Assembly (NCBI RefSeq): GCF_000772705.2
Contig: NZ_JSBW02000059.1
Span: forward strand, 62,001 to 126,000
Source: Xanthomonas vasicola
Lineage (GTDB): Bacteria > Pseudomonadota > Gammaproteobacteria > Xanthomonadales > Xanthomonadaceae
Reading direction: 5' to 3'
Length of the DNA: 64,000 nt
How positions within the stretch are numbered: the first letter of the stretch is position 1; every line of letters starts with the position of its first letter. Made by a program: the position numbers and the translations under genes. This document shows positions 27,264 to 38,615 of this stretch, piece after piece. The notes below the pieces were generated by a model, which was given only the letters and a program-made list of their open reading frames with translations, was not told where the DNA came from and ran no database searches.

Positions 27264-29087
27264 ATGGCGGTCATTGAAATCAAGGTTCCCGACATCGGCG
27301 ATTACAGCGATGTCCCCGTCATCGAAGTGCTGGTCGCCGTTGGCGACAGCGTGGCTAAGGACCAGGGCCTGGTAACGCTGGAATCGGACAAGGCCACGCT
27401 GGAAGTGCCGTCCTCGGCTGCCGGTGTGGTCAAGGAACTCAAGGTCAAGGTCGGCGACACCCTCTCCGAAGGTGCGCTCGTGCTGCTGCTCGAGTCCGAA
27501 GGCGAGGCCGCTGCACCAGCCAAGGCCGAGACCAAAGCCGCCCCGGCCGCTGCAGCGCCTGCCGCCGCCCCGGGCAGCAAGCCGCCAGTGACGCCGTCGC
27601 ACCGCGCCCCGGCCGAACCGGCGCCGTCCAAGCCGGCACTGGCCAGCGGCAAGCCGGCCGACATCGAATGCAAGATGGTGGTGCTCGGCGCCGGCCCCGG
27701 TGGCTACACGGCAGCATTCCGCGCGGCCGATCTGGGCCTGGACACGGTGCTGATCGAGCGCTACGCCAGCCTGGGCGGCGTCTGCCTCAACGTTGGCTGC
27801 ATTCCGTCCAAGGCGCTGCTGCATGCCGCCGCGGTGATCGACGAAGTAGCCCATGCCGGCGACTTCGGCGTGGACTTCGGTCAGGCCAAGATCACCCTGG
27901 ACAAGCTGCGCGAGTACAAGGAAAAAGTGGTCGGCAAACTCACCGGCGGCCTGGCCAGCATGGCCAAGCAGCGCAAGGTGCGCACCGTCACCGGTGTGGC
28001 CAGCTTCGTCTCGCCCAATGAGCTTGAAATCGTCGGCGACGATGGCAAGACCCAGCTGCTGCGCTTCGAGCATTGCATCATCGCGGCCGGCTCGCAGGTG
28101 GTGAAGCTGCCCAACTTCCCGTGGGACGACAAGCGCGTGATGGACTCCACCGACGCGCTGGAGCTGCACGACATTCCCAAGACCCTGCTGGTGGTCGGCG
28201 GCGGCATCATCGGCCTGGAAATGGCGACGGTGTACAGCGCGCTCGGCAGCAAGGTCACCGTGGTCGAGTTTATGGACCAGCTGATGCCGGGCGCCGACAA
28301 GGACCTGGTCAAGCCGCTGGCAGACCGCCTGAAAAAGCAGGGCGTCGAAGTCCATCTCAAGACCAAGGCCACCGACGTCAAGGCCGACAAGGCCGGCATC
28401 ACCGTGTCGTTCGAAGCGGCCGTGGAAGGTGAAAAGCCCGGCTTGCAGGCCACTGCGTACGACCGCGTGCTGGTCGCCGTGGGCCGCACTCCCAACGGCA
28501 AGAAGATCGGCGCGGAGAAGGCCGGCGTCAGCATCACCGAGCGCGGCTTCATTCCGGTCGATCGGCAGATGCGCACCAACGTGCCGCACATCTTCGCCAT
28601 CGGCGACATCGTCGGTAACCCGATGCTGGCGCACAAGGCTACGCACGAAGGCAAGCTGGCCGCCGAAGTGGCTGCCGGCGAGAAGAAGGAATGGGTGGCG
28701 CGGGTGATCCCGTCGGTGGCGTACACCAACCCGGAAGTTGCCTGGGTCGGCGTCACCGAAACCGAAGCCAAGGCCAAGGGTCTGAAGGTCGGCGTGGCCA
28801 AGTTCCCGTGGGCCGCCAGTGGCCGCGCGATCGGCATTGGCCGCACCGAAGGTTTCACCAAGCTGATCTTCGATGAACAGACGCACCGGGTGATCGGTGG
28901 TGCCATCGTCGGCGTGCATGCCGGCGACCTACTGGCCGAAATTGGTCTGGCGATCGAGATGGGCGCCGAAGCCGAAGACATCGGCCACACCATCCACGCG
29001 CACCCGACGCTGAGCGAGTCGGTCGGCATGGCCGCCGAGGTGTACGACGGCACCATCACCGATCTGTACATCCCGAAGAAGAAGTGA
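27264..29087 (+). CDS. lpdA: Dihydrolipoamide dehydrogenase E3 with lipoyl domain
   Basis: The 607-residue flavoprotein begins with its own lipoyl domain (Lys43 in ESDKATLEV), an Ala/Pro linker to about residue 130, then the E3 core. FAD motif GAGPGGYTAA, redox pair Cys174/Cys179 in GGVCLNVGCIPSK, NAD motif VVGGGIIGLE and C-terminal HAHPTLSE with the catalytic His. It reoxidises dihydrolipoamide on E2. A lipoyl-bearing E3 is seen in several proteobacteria. The start ATG 27264 has a ribosome site (aggaga) and directly precedes the lipoyl domain. Confidence 0.92.
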   Translation: MAVIEIKVPDIGDYSDVPVIEVLVAVGDSVAKDQGLVTLESDKATLEVPSSAAGVVKELKVKVGDTLSEGALVLLLESEGEAAAPAKAETKAAPAAAAPAAAPGSKPPVTPSHRAPAEPAPSKPALASGKPADIECKMVVLGAGPGGYTAAFRAADLGLDTVLIERYASLGGVCLNVGCIPSKALLHAAAVIDEVAHAGDFGVDFGQAKITLDKLREYKEKVVGKLTGGLASMAKQRKVRTVTGVASFVSPNELEIVGDDGKTQLLRFEHCIIAAGSQVVKLPNFPWDDKRVMDSTDALELHDIPKTLLVVGGGIIGLEMATVYSALGSKVTVVEFMDQLMPGADKDLVKPLADRLKKQGVEVHLKTKATDVKADKAGITVSFEAAVEGEKPGLQATAYDRVLVAVGRTPNGKKIGAEKAGVSITERGFIPVDRQMRTNVPHIFAIGDIVGNPMLAHKATHEGKLAAEVAAGEKKEWVARVIPSVAYTNPEVAWVGVTETEAKAKGLKVGVAKFPWAASGRAIGIGRTEGFTKLIFDEQTHRVIGGAIVGVHAGDLLAEIGLAIEMGAEAEDIGHTIHAHPTLSESVGMAAEVYDGTITDLYIPKKK

Positions 29088-29100
29088 CGTCGCTCCGCAC

Positions 29101-29124
29101 GACCGTGCCACGCGTGGCACGGTC
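29101..29124 (+). terminator. Perfect 24-bp palindrome after lpdA
   Basis: Positions 29101-29112 are exactly mirrored by 29113-29124 (gaccgtgccacg and its complement), 14 bases past the lpdA stop. There is no T run, so it could be a Rho-assisted terminator, an mRNA-stabilising hairpin or a protein site. Confidence 0.45.
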
Positions 29125-29145
29125 GCCGCGCTGGTGATCCGACGG

Positions 29146-29433
29146 ATGGAGGTCGCTATAGGGCAGGGCAATCTGTGTCCCGAACTGCAGGCGCTGCTGC
29201 AGCGCGAACTGGCCAGCGGCAACCGTATCGCCGAGCCGCCGCGGCGGACCGACTGGCCACATCCGGGCTCGGTGTTCGTCTCGCTGAAGCGCGACTTGCG
29301 CAGCGACGTGGCGTCGCTGCCGGCGACGGTGCGGCATGCGATCTGCACCGATCCGCACTACGGTTGGCACGACGAATGCTACTGCACCACGCACCAGCAT
29401 CTGTTGGTAGCGGGTGCCACCAAGCCGCCCTGA
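29146..29433 (+). CDS. Small conserved-looking hypothetical protein, 95 aa
   Basis: A soluble protein starting MEVAIGQGNLCPELQ; a GTG four codons upstream is the alternative start. It contains NRIAEPPRRTDWP, then Cys/His-rich HAICTDPHYGWHDECYCTTH, which could bind a metal. It follows the lpdA palindrome on the same strand and may be read through from the operon. Family not recognised. Confidence 0.5.
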   Translation: MEVAIGQGNLCPELQALLQRELASGNRIAEPPRRTDWPHPGSVFVSLKRDLRSDVASLPATVRHAICTDPHYGWHDECYCTTHQHLLVAGATKPP

Positions 29434-29496
29434 GCGTGTATCCGCTGCTGCTGTGGCTGCCGCCGCGTCGCTTACGTGCCGAGCACCCGTCAAACG

Positions 29497-29526
29497 GCAG
29501 AACCCCGCATCGCTGCGGGGTTCTGC
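29497..29526 (-). terminator. Strong 13-bp hairpin terminator
   Basis: gcagaaccccgca (29497-29509) and tgcggggttctgc (29514-29526) pair perfectly around a four-base loop, between the small plus-strand gene and the end of the minus-strand outer membrane gene. On the minus strand it is followed by ccgttt, so it probably serves the outer membrane gene and may work both ways. Confidence 0.7.
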
Positions 29527-29569
29527 ATGAAGCTGCTGTTCGGGTACCGGGTTCCGGGTCCCGAAAAGA

Positions 29570-30382
29570 TCAGAACGCGAACGTCACGCCTGCCACCGGG
29601 CCCTTGAACTCCTGCTTCAGGCCGATGAGGCCGTCGCTGCCGCTCTTGTCGACGTCCAGCCTGAACCAGTCGTAGCCGGCAAAAATGCCGAAGTTCTTGG
29701 TGAAGCGGTATTCGGCAATGGCGTTGGCGCGGCTCAGGTCGCCGTCGTAGTCGCCGAAGTCGCCCCAGCTGGTGTTGAGGTACTGGCCCTGCACGTTGAA
29801 CAGCCAGTGTTCGCTCGGACGTGCGGTGAAGCGGATACCGACGACCGGCGCAACGCCGTCTTCGCTTTCGTCCAGGACGTCGCCAGTGAACGCGCTACCC
29901 AGGTCGGCATACGCGTTGGCTTCGACCTTGGCGTACTCGGCACCGATCTGCAGGCCAAGGCTGAATTCCGACGAATCGATCACTGAGTAGTCGTACACGA
30001 AGGTCGCAACCTGATACTTCAGCTCACCCTTGATGAAGCTGCCCGACGGCACGGTCACACCACCGGCGCTCACATCCTGTGACAGGGTCTCGCGGCGATC
30101 CTTGTCGTACTTGAAGTAGTCGAAGATCAGGCGCTGGCGGGTGCTGATGCGGAACACGCCGTCCACGCGCGGCTCCCATTCCTTGCCGCCCAGCTTGAAG
30201 TCTTCATTGACCGACACATTGTTGCCAGCCAGCAGGGTGTTACCGCGGATGGTGTTGTCGTTGTCGACATTCATCGCGCCGAGACGGATCTGGAAACGGT
30301 CATCGGTGTCTTCGGCGTGCGCGGGCGCGGCATAGGCGGCAGCCAGAACGCACGGAATGGCCAGCGCGAGGAGGTGTTTCAT
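29570..30382 (-). CDS. Outer membrane beta-barrel protein
   Basis: The 270-residue precursor has a signal peptide (LALAIPCVLAAAYAAPAHA) and alternating amphipathic strands: FQIRLGAMNVDN, RQRLIFDYFKYDKDRRE, FVYDYSVIDSSEFSLGLQIG, FAGYDWFRLDVDKS. A terminal strand ends in Phe (GVTFAF), typical of OmpA/OmpW-sized barrels. The exact family and cargo are not clear. The start is ATG 30382; the frame stays open upstream but is not protein-like. It is a single gene with its own terminator. Confidence 0.75.
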   Translation of the reverse strand: MKHLLALAIPCVLAAAYAAPAHAEDTDDRFQIRLGAMNVDNDNTIRGNTLLAGNNVSVNEDFKLGGKEWEPRVDGVFRISTRQRLIFDYFKYDKDRRETLSQDVSAGGVTVPSGSFIKGELKYQVATFVYDYSVIDSSEFSLGLQIGAEYAKVEANAYADLGSAFTGDVLDESEDGVAPVVGIRFTARPSEHWLFNVQGQYLNTSWGDFGDYDGDLSRANAIAEYRFTKNFGIFAGYDWFRLDVDKSGSDGLIGLKQEFKGPVAGVTFAF

Positions 30383-30635
30383 GGGGAGCTCCGAATTCTT
30401 AAGAATGATCAGGCAGTTCGGCCTGTGCCGCGCATAGTCGGTAAGGCGGCGTCTTTCAAAAGTGAAGGAGGTGTCCAATCGCTGTGAAGGCGGACATAGC
30501 AATCGGACAAAACGGTCCGCTTTGCGGCTCTGATCTTTTCGTCGAGTCATGCGTCTGTGAGTGCCATCGACCCGGAGTACACGACGCCAAGATTGGACCA
30601 CCAATGGGAAGGTCGCAGGGTGCGACAAAATGCGT

Positions 30636-30820
30636 AAAAAAGCAGGAGCCCCGGTCTCCCAGGGCTCCTAGACGCGGCCTGCGGCGATACCTTTCGACGA
30701 GGATGTGCAGGCCTCACAAGTTCTGACCGCCGGTTTGTGGCAAAGTTCCCACCCGCCCCCGCGGTCACCACGTGGTGCATCGCAGCAAGTGATGGCCTCT
30801 GCCGGTTGTCTCGCAATTTG
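30636..30820 (-). ncRNA. Possible small RNA ending in an intrinsic terminator
   Basis: On the minus strand, aggagccc and gggctcct (30644-30669) form a stem followed by six T (30641-30636), a textbook terminator with no gene ending before it. Upstream, ggcctgc and gcaggcc (30676-30713) form a second stem. A weak promoter-like pair (TTGCGC, 18 bases, TATAGC at about 30834-30829) lies where a transcript of about 185 nt would start. It could instead be a leader or attenuator of the outer membrane gene. No Rfam family is recognised. Confidence 0.35.
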
Positions 30821-30835
30821 TCCCATTGCTATACT
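30806..30835 (+). promoter_or_regulatory. Possible atp operon promoter
   Basis: TTGTCT (30806-30811) and TATACT (30830-30835) are 18 bases apart and lie 60 bases before the atpI start. The -10 is a strong match, the -35 moderate. It overlaps the promoter-like pair on the other strand. Confidence 0.4.
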
Positions 30836-30894
30836 TTCGCGGCTAGACGAGGCGCAACTGCGCTTCCCACTCATTCACACGTAAGGTAACCGTA

Positions 30895-31260
30895 GTGCTG
30901 AACTCCGTTGACGCGGGTCGGCGGTTGATGCTGCGCGCTGCGGTATATCCGCTTTCCGCCGTAGCTATAACCAGTTTGGGGTTGCTGTTGGTCGGTCCCC
31001 GTTACTCTGCAGGTCTGGCATTGACCGGATTTGCGACGGTGCTGGGCGGTTGGGTCGCGGCACGTACCGCGCTAGGTGGCGGTATCCAGGCAGCGGGCAT
31101 CGCCATGGTGCGGCTGATTCTGGCGATGGTGCTGAAGTGGGTGTTGGTTTTCGTGGCGCTGGCGCTCGGCTTCGGCCTGTGGCGGCTACCTCCTCTGGCT
31201 TTGTTGGCGGGTATCGCCATCGGGCTGATTTTTCAGGTTCTGGCTCTGGCCAGACGTTGA
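30895..31260 (+). CDS. atpI: ATP synthase protein I
   Basis: A 121-residue membrane protein with four hydrophobic helices, in the usual first place of the operon. AtpI assists assembly of the c ring and is not part of the finished enzyme. The start is GTG at 30895, preceded by aaggtaa. The MVRLILAMVLKWVLVFVALA segment is typical of the family. Confidence 0.85.
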   Translation: MLNSVDAGRRLMLRAAVYPLSAVAITSLGLLLVGPRYSAGLALTGFATVLGGWVAARTALGGGIQAAGIAMVRLILAMVLKWVLVFVALALGFGLWRLPPLALLAGIAIGLIFQVLALARR

Positions 31261-31285
31261 TTCGAACTTAAAGGGCTCCGGACAC

Positions 31286-32086
31286 ATGGCGGGCGAGGCA
31301 GCAACACCTACCTCCTATATCCAGCATCACTTGCAGAACCTGATCCTTCCGGTTCGCGATGGTGGCGGCACGTTTTGGACCATCCACGTCGATACCCTGG
31401 TCATGGCGGTGTTGATGGGGTTGGTCATGGTCCTGGCGTTCTGGACCGCAACCCGCAATGCGACGGCCGGCGTGCCGGGCAAGTGGCAGGCGTTCGTGGA
31501 AATCTGCCTGGAGTTCGTCGACCGCCAGGCCAAGGACACCTATCACGGCAGCAGCAAGCTGGTGACGCCGATTGCGATCACCATCTTCTTCTGGATCCTG
31601 TTGATGAACCTCATCAAGATGATCCCGGCCGATTTCATCGCCATCCCGCTGAGTTGGGTCGGCGTGCATGCCTGGAAGCCGGTGCCCACCGCCGACGTCA
31701 ATGCCACCTTGGGCATGTCGATCAGCGTGTTCTTCCTGATGATCGTGTTCTCGCTGCGCTCCAAGGGCGTGGGCGGCATGACTAAGGAATTCCTGACGGC
31801 GCCGTTCGGCAAGTGGATGATGCCGTTCAACCTGCTTTTGAACATCGTCGAGTGGCTGAGCAAGCCGATTTCGTTGGCGATGCGACTGTTCGGCAACATG
31901 TTCGGCGGCGAGATCGTCTTCCTGCTGATCTGGGTGCTGGGCGGTGCGGGCATCGCCGGCATGTTCGCAGGCGGCGTATTCGGCCTTGGCTGGATGCTGT
32001 TCCACCTGCTGGTGATTCCGCTGCAGGCCTTCATCTTCATGATGCTGTCGATCGTGTATCTGAGCCTGGCCGAAGACAGCCACTGA
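31286..32086 (+). CDS. atpB: ATP synthase Fo subunit a
   Basis: The 266-residue proton-channel subunit has six helices. The essential Arg is Arg200 in SLAMRLFGNMFGGE; it faces the c-ring carboxylate during proton transfer. The C-terminal helix PLQAFIFMMLSIVYL completes the half-channels. It is 25 bases after atpI. Confidence 0.93.
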   Translation: MAGEAATPTSYIQHHLQNLILPVRDGGGTFWTIHVDTLVMAVLMGLVMVLAFWTATRNATAGVPGKWQAFVEICLEFVDRQAKDTYHGSSKLVTPIAITIFFWILLMNLIKMIPADFIAIPLSWVGVHAWKPVPTADVNATLGMSISVFFLMIVFSLRSKGVGGMTKEFLTAPFGKWMMPFNLLLNIVEWLSKPISLAMRLFGNMFGGEIVFLLIWVLGGAGIAGMFAGGVFGLGWMLFHLLVIPLQAFIFMMLSIVYLSLAEDSH

Positions 32087-32461
<375 letters not shown>

Positions 32462-32575
32462 TCCAGCGGTAGCAGGATGTGGATGCAGCCGCGTGCGGTT
32501 GCCTCCGCGGATGAAGGTCGGAAAGCGCCGCCCCTGCGGTGGCGCTTTCACCCCTAAACAGCGATTGAGCGACCC

Positions 32576-33046
32576 ATGGATATCACCCTTACCATCTTTG
32601 CCCAGGCGCTGGCATTCGCCGGCCTGATCTGGATCGTCGCGACCAAAATCTGGCCGCCGCTGCTGCAGGCGATCGAAGAGCGTCAGCAAAAGATCGCTGA
32701 AGGTCTGGCTGCGGCCGATCGTAGTCAGAAGGATCTGGCGCAGGCGCAGGAAAAGGTCAACGAAGCACTGAAGGACGCACGCACCAAGGCCAACGAGATC
32801 ATCGATCAGGCCCATGCGCGCGCCAACCAGATCATCGAAGCGGCCAAGCATGAGGCAATTGCCGAAGCTAACCGTCAGAAGGATCTGGCGCAGACCGAAA
32901 TCGATGCATCCGCCACGCGTGCCCGCGAGGAGCTGCGCAAGCAGGTCTCGGTGCTGGCCGTCAGCGGTGCAGAAAAGCTGCTCAAGCGCGAAATCGACGC
33001 CAACGCCCACAAAGCGCTGCTCGACGAGCTGGCGGTGGAGATTTAA
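32576..33046 (+). CDS. atpF: ATP synthase Fo subunit b
   Basis: The 156-residue peripheral-stalk protein has one N-terminal membrane helix ([19 protein letters not shown]) and a long charged coiled coil, ending in a part that contacts delta. Its size equals E. coli AtpF. It starts 114 bases after atpE and ends three bases before atpH. Confidence 0.93.
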   Translation: MDITLTIFAQALAFAGLIWIVATKIWPPLLQAIEERQQKIAEGLAAADRSQKDLAQAQEKVNEALKDARTKANEIIDQAHARANQIIEAAKHEAIAEANRQKDLAQTEIDASATRAREELRKQVSVLAVSGAEKLLKREIDANAHKALLDELAVEI

Positions 33047-33049
33047 GCG

Positions 33050-33577
33050 ATGAGTCAGGCCCTCACCCTTGCCCGTCCCTACGGCCGTGCCGCGTTTGCG
33101 ATCGCGCGTGAGGGCGGCAGCTTCGCCCCCTGGTCCGATGCGCTGGCGTTTTCGGCGCAGGTGGCCGGCGACCCGCGCGTGGCCGCATTGCTGCTCAAAC
33201 CGGCCCTGGGCCAGGAGCAGGCAGTGACGCTGCTGGCGCCGCCGCAGGCGGGCGAGGACTATCTGCGTTTCCTCGGCGTGCTCGCCGATGCGCAGCGGTT
33301 GTCGCTGCTGCCGGAAATTGCAGGCTTGTACGAACAACTGCGTGCCGATGCCGAACACGTCGTCAAGGCGACGGTCACATCTGCCGTTGCAATGAGCCAG
33401 ACGGAACTCGACACGATCGCTGCTGCGCTGCAGAAGCGCTTCGGCCGTGAAGTGGACATCACCACCGCAGTCGATGCCTCGCTGATCGGCGGCGCGGTGA
33501 TCGACACCGGCGACGTGGTCATCGACGGCTCGCTGAAGGGCAAGCTCGCGCGTCTGCAAAGCTCGCTCGCCCACTGA
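33050..33577 (+). CDS. atpH: ATP synthase F1 subunit delta
   Basis: A 175-residue subunit that links the b dimer to the top of the alpha3beta3 head. The N-terminal helical domain starts [13 protein letters not shown]. The C-terminal OSCP signature is [20 protein letters not shown]. Length is normal. Confidence 0.92.
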   Translation: MSQALTLARPYGRAAFAIAREGGSFAPWSDALAFSAQVAGDPRVAALLLKPALGQEQAVTLLAPPQAGEDYLRFLGVLADAQRLSLLPEIAGLYEQLRADAEHVVKATVTSAVAMSQTELDTIAAALQKRFGREVDITTAVDASLIGGAVIDTGDVVIDGSLKGKLARLQSSLAH

Positions 33578-33624
33578 ATTCACATAAACGCATGGCCCCT
33601 GCGGCCGGCACCTAGGACTGAACG

Positions 33625-35172
33625 ATGGCAACCACGCTCAACCCCTCCGAAATCAGCGACCTGATCAAGACCCGCATCGAAGCGGTCAAGCTGTCCGCAG
33701 AGTCGCGCAACGAAGGCTCCGTGACCAGCGTGTCCGACGGCATCGTGCGCATCTTCGGCCTGGCCGACGTGATGCAGGGCGAAATGATCGAACTGCCGAA
33801 CAACACGTTCGCGCTCGCACTGAACCTGGAGCGCGATTCGGTCGGCGCCGTGGTGCTGGGCGACTACGAAAACCTGCGCGAAGGCGACGTGGCCAAGACC
33901 ACCGGCCGCATCCTGGAAGTGCCGGTGGGTCCGGAGCTGCTGGGTCGCGTGGTCAACGCACTGGGCGAGCCGATCGACGGCAAGGGCCCGCTGGGCGCCA
34001 CCCAGACCGCACCGGTGGAGCGTGTTGCGCCCGGCGTGATCTGGCGTAAGTCGGTCGACCAGCCGGTGCAGACTGGTTACAAATCGGTCGATGCGATGAT
34101 CCCGATCGGCCGTGGCCAGCGCGAACTGGTGATCGGCGACCGTCAGACCGGCAAGACCGCGCTGGCGATCGACGCGGTGATCAACCAGAAGGGCACCGGC
34201 ATCAAGTGCGTGTACGTGGCGATCGGCCAGAAGGCCTCGACCGTTGCCAACATCGTGCGCAAGCTGGAAGAAAACGGCGCGCTGGCGCACACCGTGGTGG
34301 TGGCTGCGACCGCGTCCGAATCGGCTGCGATGCAGTACATCAGCCCCTACGCCGGCTGCACCATGGGCGAATACTTCATGGACCGCGGCGAAGACGCGTT
34401 GATCGTGTACGACGATCTGTCCAAGCAGGCGGTGGCCTACCGCCAGATCTCGCTGCTGCTCAAGCGCCCGCCTGGTCGCGAAGCCTACCCGGGCGACGTG
34501 TTCTATCTGCACTCCCGCCTGCTGGAACGCGCAGCGCGCGTGTCCGAGGAATACGTGGAGAAGTTCACCAACGGTGCGGTGACCGGCAAGACCGGCTCGC
34601 TGACCGCGCTGCCGATCATCGAAACGCAGGCCGGCGACGTGTCTGCCTTCGTGCCGACCAACGTGATCTCGATCACCGACGGCCAGATCTTCCTGGAAAC
34701 CGACCTGTTCAACGCCGGTATCCGTCCGGCCGTCAACGCCGGTATCTCGGTGTCGCGTGTCGGTGGTGCAGCCCAGACCAAGATCATCAAGAAGCTGTCC
34801 GGCGGCATCCGTATCTCGCTGGCGCAGTACCGTGAGCTGGCGGCGTTCGCGCAGTTCGCCTCGGACCTGGACGAAGCGACCCGCAAGCAGCTCGAGCGCG
34901 GTCAGCGCGTCACCGAACTGATGAAGCAGAAGCAGTACGCGCCGATGTCCATCGCCAATCAGGCGCTGTCGATCTACGCCGTCAACGAGGGCTACCTCGA
35001 CGAAGTGCCGGTCAACAAGCTGCTGGCGTTCGAAGAAGGCCTGCACGCGCACTTCGCCAACACCCAGGGCGAGCTGGTCTCCAAGATCAATAGCACCGGC
35101 GGTTGGGACAACGACATCGAAGCCAGCTTCAAGAAGGGCATCGAAGAGTTCAAGACTACGGGCAGCTGGTAA
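33625..35172 (+). CDS. atpA: ATP synthase F1 subunit alpha
   Basis: A 515-residue regulatory nucleotide-binding subunit with Walker A GDRQTGKT (171-178), the family signature [13 protein letters not shown] and a helical C-terminal domain. It starts with the normal [10 protein letters not shown]. The following gap to atpG is about 200 bases and is filled by a GGGATTCGGGA-type repeat. Confidence 0.94.
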   Translation: MATTLNPSEISDLIKTRIEAVKLSAESRNEGSVTSVSDGIVRIFGLADVMQGEMIELPNNTFALALNLERDSVGAVVLGDYENLREGDVAKTTGRILEVPVGPELLGRVVNALGEPIDGKGPLGATQTAPVERVAPGVIWRKSVDQPVQTGYKSVDAMIPIGRGQRELVIGDRQTGKTALAIDAVINQKGTGIKCVYVAIGQKASTVANIVRKLEENGALAHTVVVAATASESAAMQYISPYAGCTMGEYFMDRGEDALIVYDDLSKQAVAYRQISLLLKRPPGREAYPGDVFYLHSRLLERAARVSEEYVEKFTNGAVTGKTGSLTALPIIETQAGDVSAFVPTNVISITDGQIFLETDLFNAGIRPAVNAGISVSRVGGAAQTKIIKKLSGGIRISLAQYRELAAFAQFASDLDEATRKQLERGQRVTELMKQKQYAPMSIANQALSIYAVNEGYLDEVPVNKLLAFEEGLHAHFANTQGELVSKINSTGGWDNDIEASFKKGIEEFKTTGSW

Positions 35173-35184
35173 GTCAGTCGCCGC

Positions 35185-35345
35185 GATTTGGGATTGGGCA
35201 TTCGGGATTGGTAGGAGCGGTGGTTCGGGGCTTTGGCTGATACCGAGCCATCGTCTTCCATTCCCAGAAGTTAGGCATCCGGGGTTCGCGGAAGCGGTGA
35301 GGTGGGGAGGCTTTGGCCAATCCCGAATCCCGATTCCCGAATCCC
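35185..35345. repeat. GGGATTCGGGA-type inverted repeat, copy 2
   Basis: gggattgggcattcgggatt on the left is mirrored by ccaatcccgaatcccgattc on the right, around about 100 bases of other sequence. It fills the atpA-atpG gap. A gtaggagcgg motif, seen again near 41790, lies inside. Confidence 0.75.
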
Positions 35346-35369
35346 ACTAAGCGAGCGAAGCGAGCGAGT

Positions 35370-36233
35370 ATGGCAGGCGGACGCGAAATCAAAACCAAGA
35401 TCAAGAGCGTGCAGAACACCCGCAAGGTGACGCGCGCGCTCGAAATGGTCTCGGCCTCCAAGATCCGCAAGGCGCAAGAGCGCATGAAGACCTCGCGTCC
35501 GTATGCGCAGGCGATGAAGCAGGTGATCGGCCATCTGGCGCAGGCCAGCACCGATTTCCAGCATCCGTTCCTGATCGAGCGCGAACAGGTCAAGCGGGTC
35601 GGTTACATCGTGATCTCTTCCGACCGCGGCCTGGCCGGCGGTTTGAACAACAACCTGTTCCGCAAGATGCTGGGCGAAGTACGCCCCTGGCAGGACAAGG
35701 GTGCGGAGATCGACTTGGTGACCATCGGCCAGAAGGCGTCGGCCTTCTTCCGTCGCATCAAGGTCAACATGGTCGGCAGCGTGACCCACCTGGGCGACAG
35801 CCCGCAGGTGGAGCAGTTGATCGGCGTGATCAAGGTGATGATCGATGCCTTCATCGAAGGCAAGGTCGACCGCGTGTATCTGGTCTACAACCGTTTCGTG
35901 AACACGATGACGCAGAAGGCCAGCTTCGATCAGCTGCTGCCGTTGCCGGCCGCTGAGCACAAGGTGGCGCACCACGATTGGGACTACCTGTACGAACCCG
36001 ATGCCGCCACCGTGCTGGAGCACGTGATGACGCGTTACATCGAGTCGCTGGTGTACCAGGCCGTGCTGGAAAACGTGGCCTCCGAACATGCCGCGCGCAT
36101 GGTGGCGATGAAGGCCGCCAGCGACAACGCCAACAAGATGATCGGCACCTTGCAACTGGTCTACAACAAGGCACGCCAGGCGGCGATTACCCAGGAAATT
36201 TCGGAAATCGTCAGCGGCGCGGCCGCCGTATAA
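35370..36233 (+). CDS. atpG: ATP synthase F1 subunit gamma
   Basis: The 287-residue central-stalk protein starts [20 protein letters not shown], the conserved N-terminal helix, and ends [20 protein letters not shown], the C-terminal helix that turns inside the alpha/beta ring. The upstream in-frame ATG at 35313 lies in repeat sequence, so ATG 35370 is chosen. Confidence 0.93.
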   Translation: MAGGREIKTKIKSVQNTRKVTRALEMVSASKIRKAQERMKTSRPYAQAMKQVIGHLAQASTDFQHPFLIEREQVKRVGYIVISSDRGLAGGLNNNLFRKMLGEVRPWQDKGAEIDLVTIGQKASAFFRRIKVNMVGSVTHLGDSPQVEQLIGVIKVMIDAFIEGKVDRVYLVYNRFVNTMTQKASFDQLLPLPAAEHKVAHHDWDYLYEPDAATVLEHVMTRYIESLVYQAVLENVASEHAARMVAMKAASDNANKMIGTLQLVYNKARQAAITQEISEIVSGAAAV

Positions 36234-37784
<1,551 letters not shown>

Positions 37785-37813
37785 TGCGATCCCAGCCGCT
37801 GCGCGGCTGGAAC

Positions 37814-37939
37814 CGGGAATCGGGAATCGGGAATCGGGAATCGTAAAGGCGGGTTGTCGGCGAGTTGGAAAGACGGGAATCACGAAGAGTGCGTAGCCAA
37901 CCGCTCTTCCCATTCCCGATTCCCGACTCCCGATTCCCC
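37814..37939. repeat. GGGAATC tandem/inverted repeat, copy 4
   Basis: Four near-perfect tandem cgggaat units (from 37814) are mirrored by cattcccgattcccgactcc-type sequence that ends at 37939. They flank about 75 bases of other sequence. It fills the atpD-atpC gap and is related to the repeats in the other two late atp gaps. Confidence 0.75.
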
Positions 37940-37960
37940 GCCTCACTACAGTGAGGCAGC

Positions 37961-38383
37961 ATGAGCACTATCCGTTGCGACATCGTCAGCGCCGAGAAGG
38001 AAATCTTCCACGGTGAGGCGACGCTGGTCGTGGCCACCGGCGAGTTGGGCGAGTTGGGTATTGCGCCCAAGCACGCGCCGCTGATCACGCGCCTGAAGCC
38101 GGGCAAGGTGGTGGTGACCACCGCCAATGGCGAACATCTGGATTTCGCTATCTCTGGCGGCATCCTGGAAGTGCAGCCGCAGGTGGTGACCATCCTGGTC
38201 GACACCGCAGTGCGTGCGCAGGACATCGACGAAGCCGCAGTGCGTAAGGTCAAGGAAGAGGCCGAGCGGCAGCTGGCCAGCCGTGGCAACACGGTGGACG
38301 TGGTCGAGGCACAGCGTCGGCTGGCTGAAGCGACGGTGCAATTGCAGGCGCTGGAGCGCTTGCGTCGCAACCTCAAGCACTAA
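37961..38383 (+). CDS. atpC: ATP synthase F1 subunit epsilon
   Basis: The 140-residue subunit has an N-terminal beta sandwich ([33 protein letters not shown]) and a C-terminal helical pair that can inhibit ATP hydrolysis. It is the last gene of the operon and is followed by a terminator. Confidence 0.93.
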   Translation: MSTIRCDIVSAEKEIFHGEATLVVATGELGELGIAPKHAPLITRLKPGKVVVTTANGEHLDFAISGGILEVQPQVVTILVDTAVRAQDIDEAAVRKVKEEAERQLASRGNTVDVVEAQRRLAEATVQLQALERLRRNLKH

Positions 38384-38458
38384 GTGGCTGCGTGCCGACC
38401 CGATGGGGGGGCAAGCACTGCGATCAGCTGCAAGGTCATCTGCAGATGAGAAATTCGG

Positions 38459-38490
38459 AAACGCCGGCCATCGTGTCGGCGTTTTCGTTT
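38459..38490 (+). terminator. Terminator of the atp operon
   Basis: aaacgccg and cggcgttt form an eight-base stem around ten bases, followed by ttcgttttt. It lies 76 bases past the atpC stop. Confidence 0.75.
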
Positions 38491-38615
38491 TTGGAGATCC
38501 GTCTGCGGGTCCACGAACCGGCCGTGGCGTGCGATAGGCACACTGCGTGCCTTAGCGCACCACTGCCCGGCAGTGGTGCATGGCAAAGTGATCCAGGCAC
38601 GTTGAGGAACATGGC

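Larger units (their letters stand above)
30383..30894. other. Regulatory gap upstream of the atp operon
   Basis: A 512-base divergent region with no convincing protein gene. It should hold the promoter of the outer membrane gene at its left. It also holds a terminator-ended structured segment read on the minus strand (30636-30820) and a possible sigma-70 promoter for atpI at its right. Confidence 0.6.

Noticed and set aside
27249..28919. Very long minus-strand open frames opposite lpdA (and likewise opposite atpA and atpD)
   Set aside because: They are high-GC antisense frames of strongly supported genes, with His/Arg-rich low-quality protein.
35313..35369. N-terminal extension of atpG
   Set aside because: The extra 19 codons are repeat DNA; the conserved gamma N-terminus begins at 35370.
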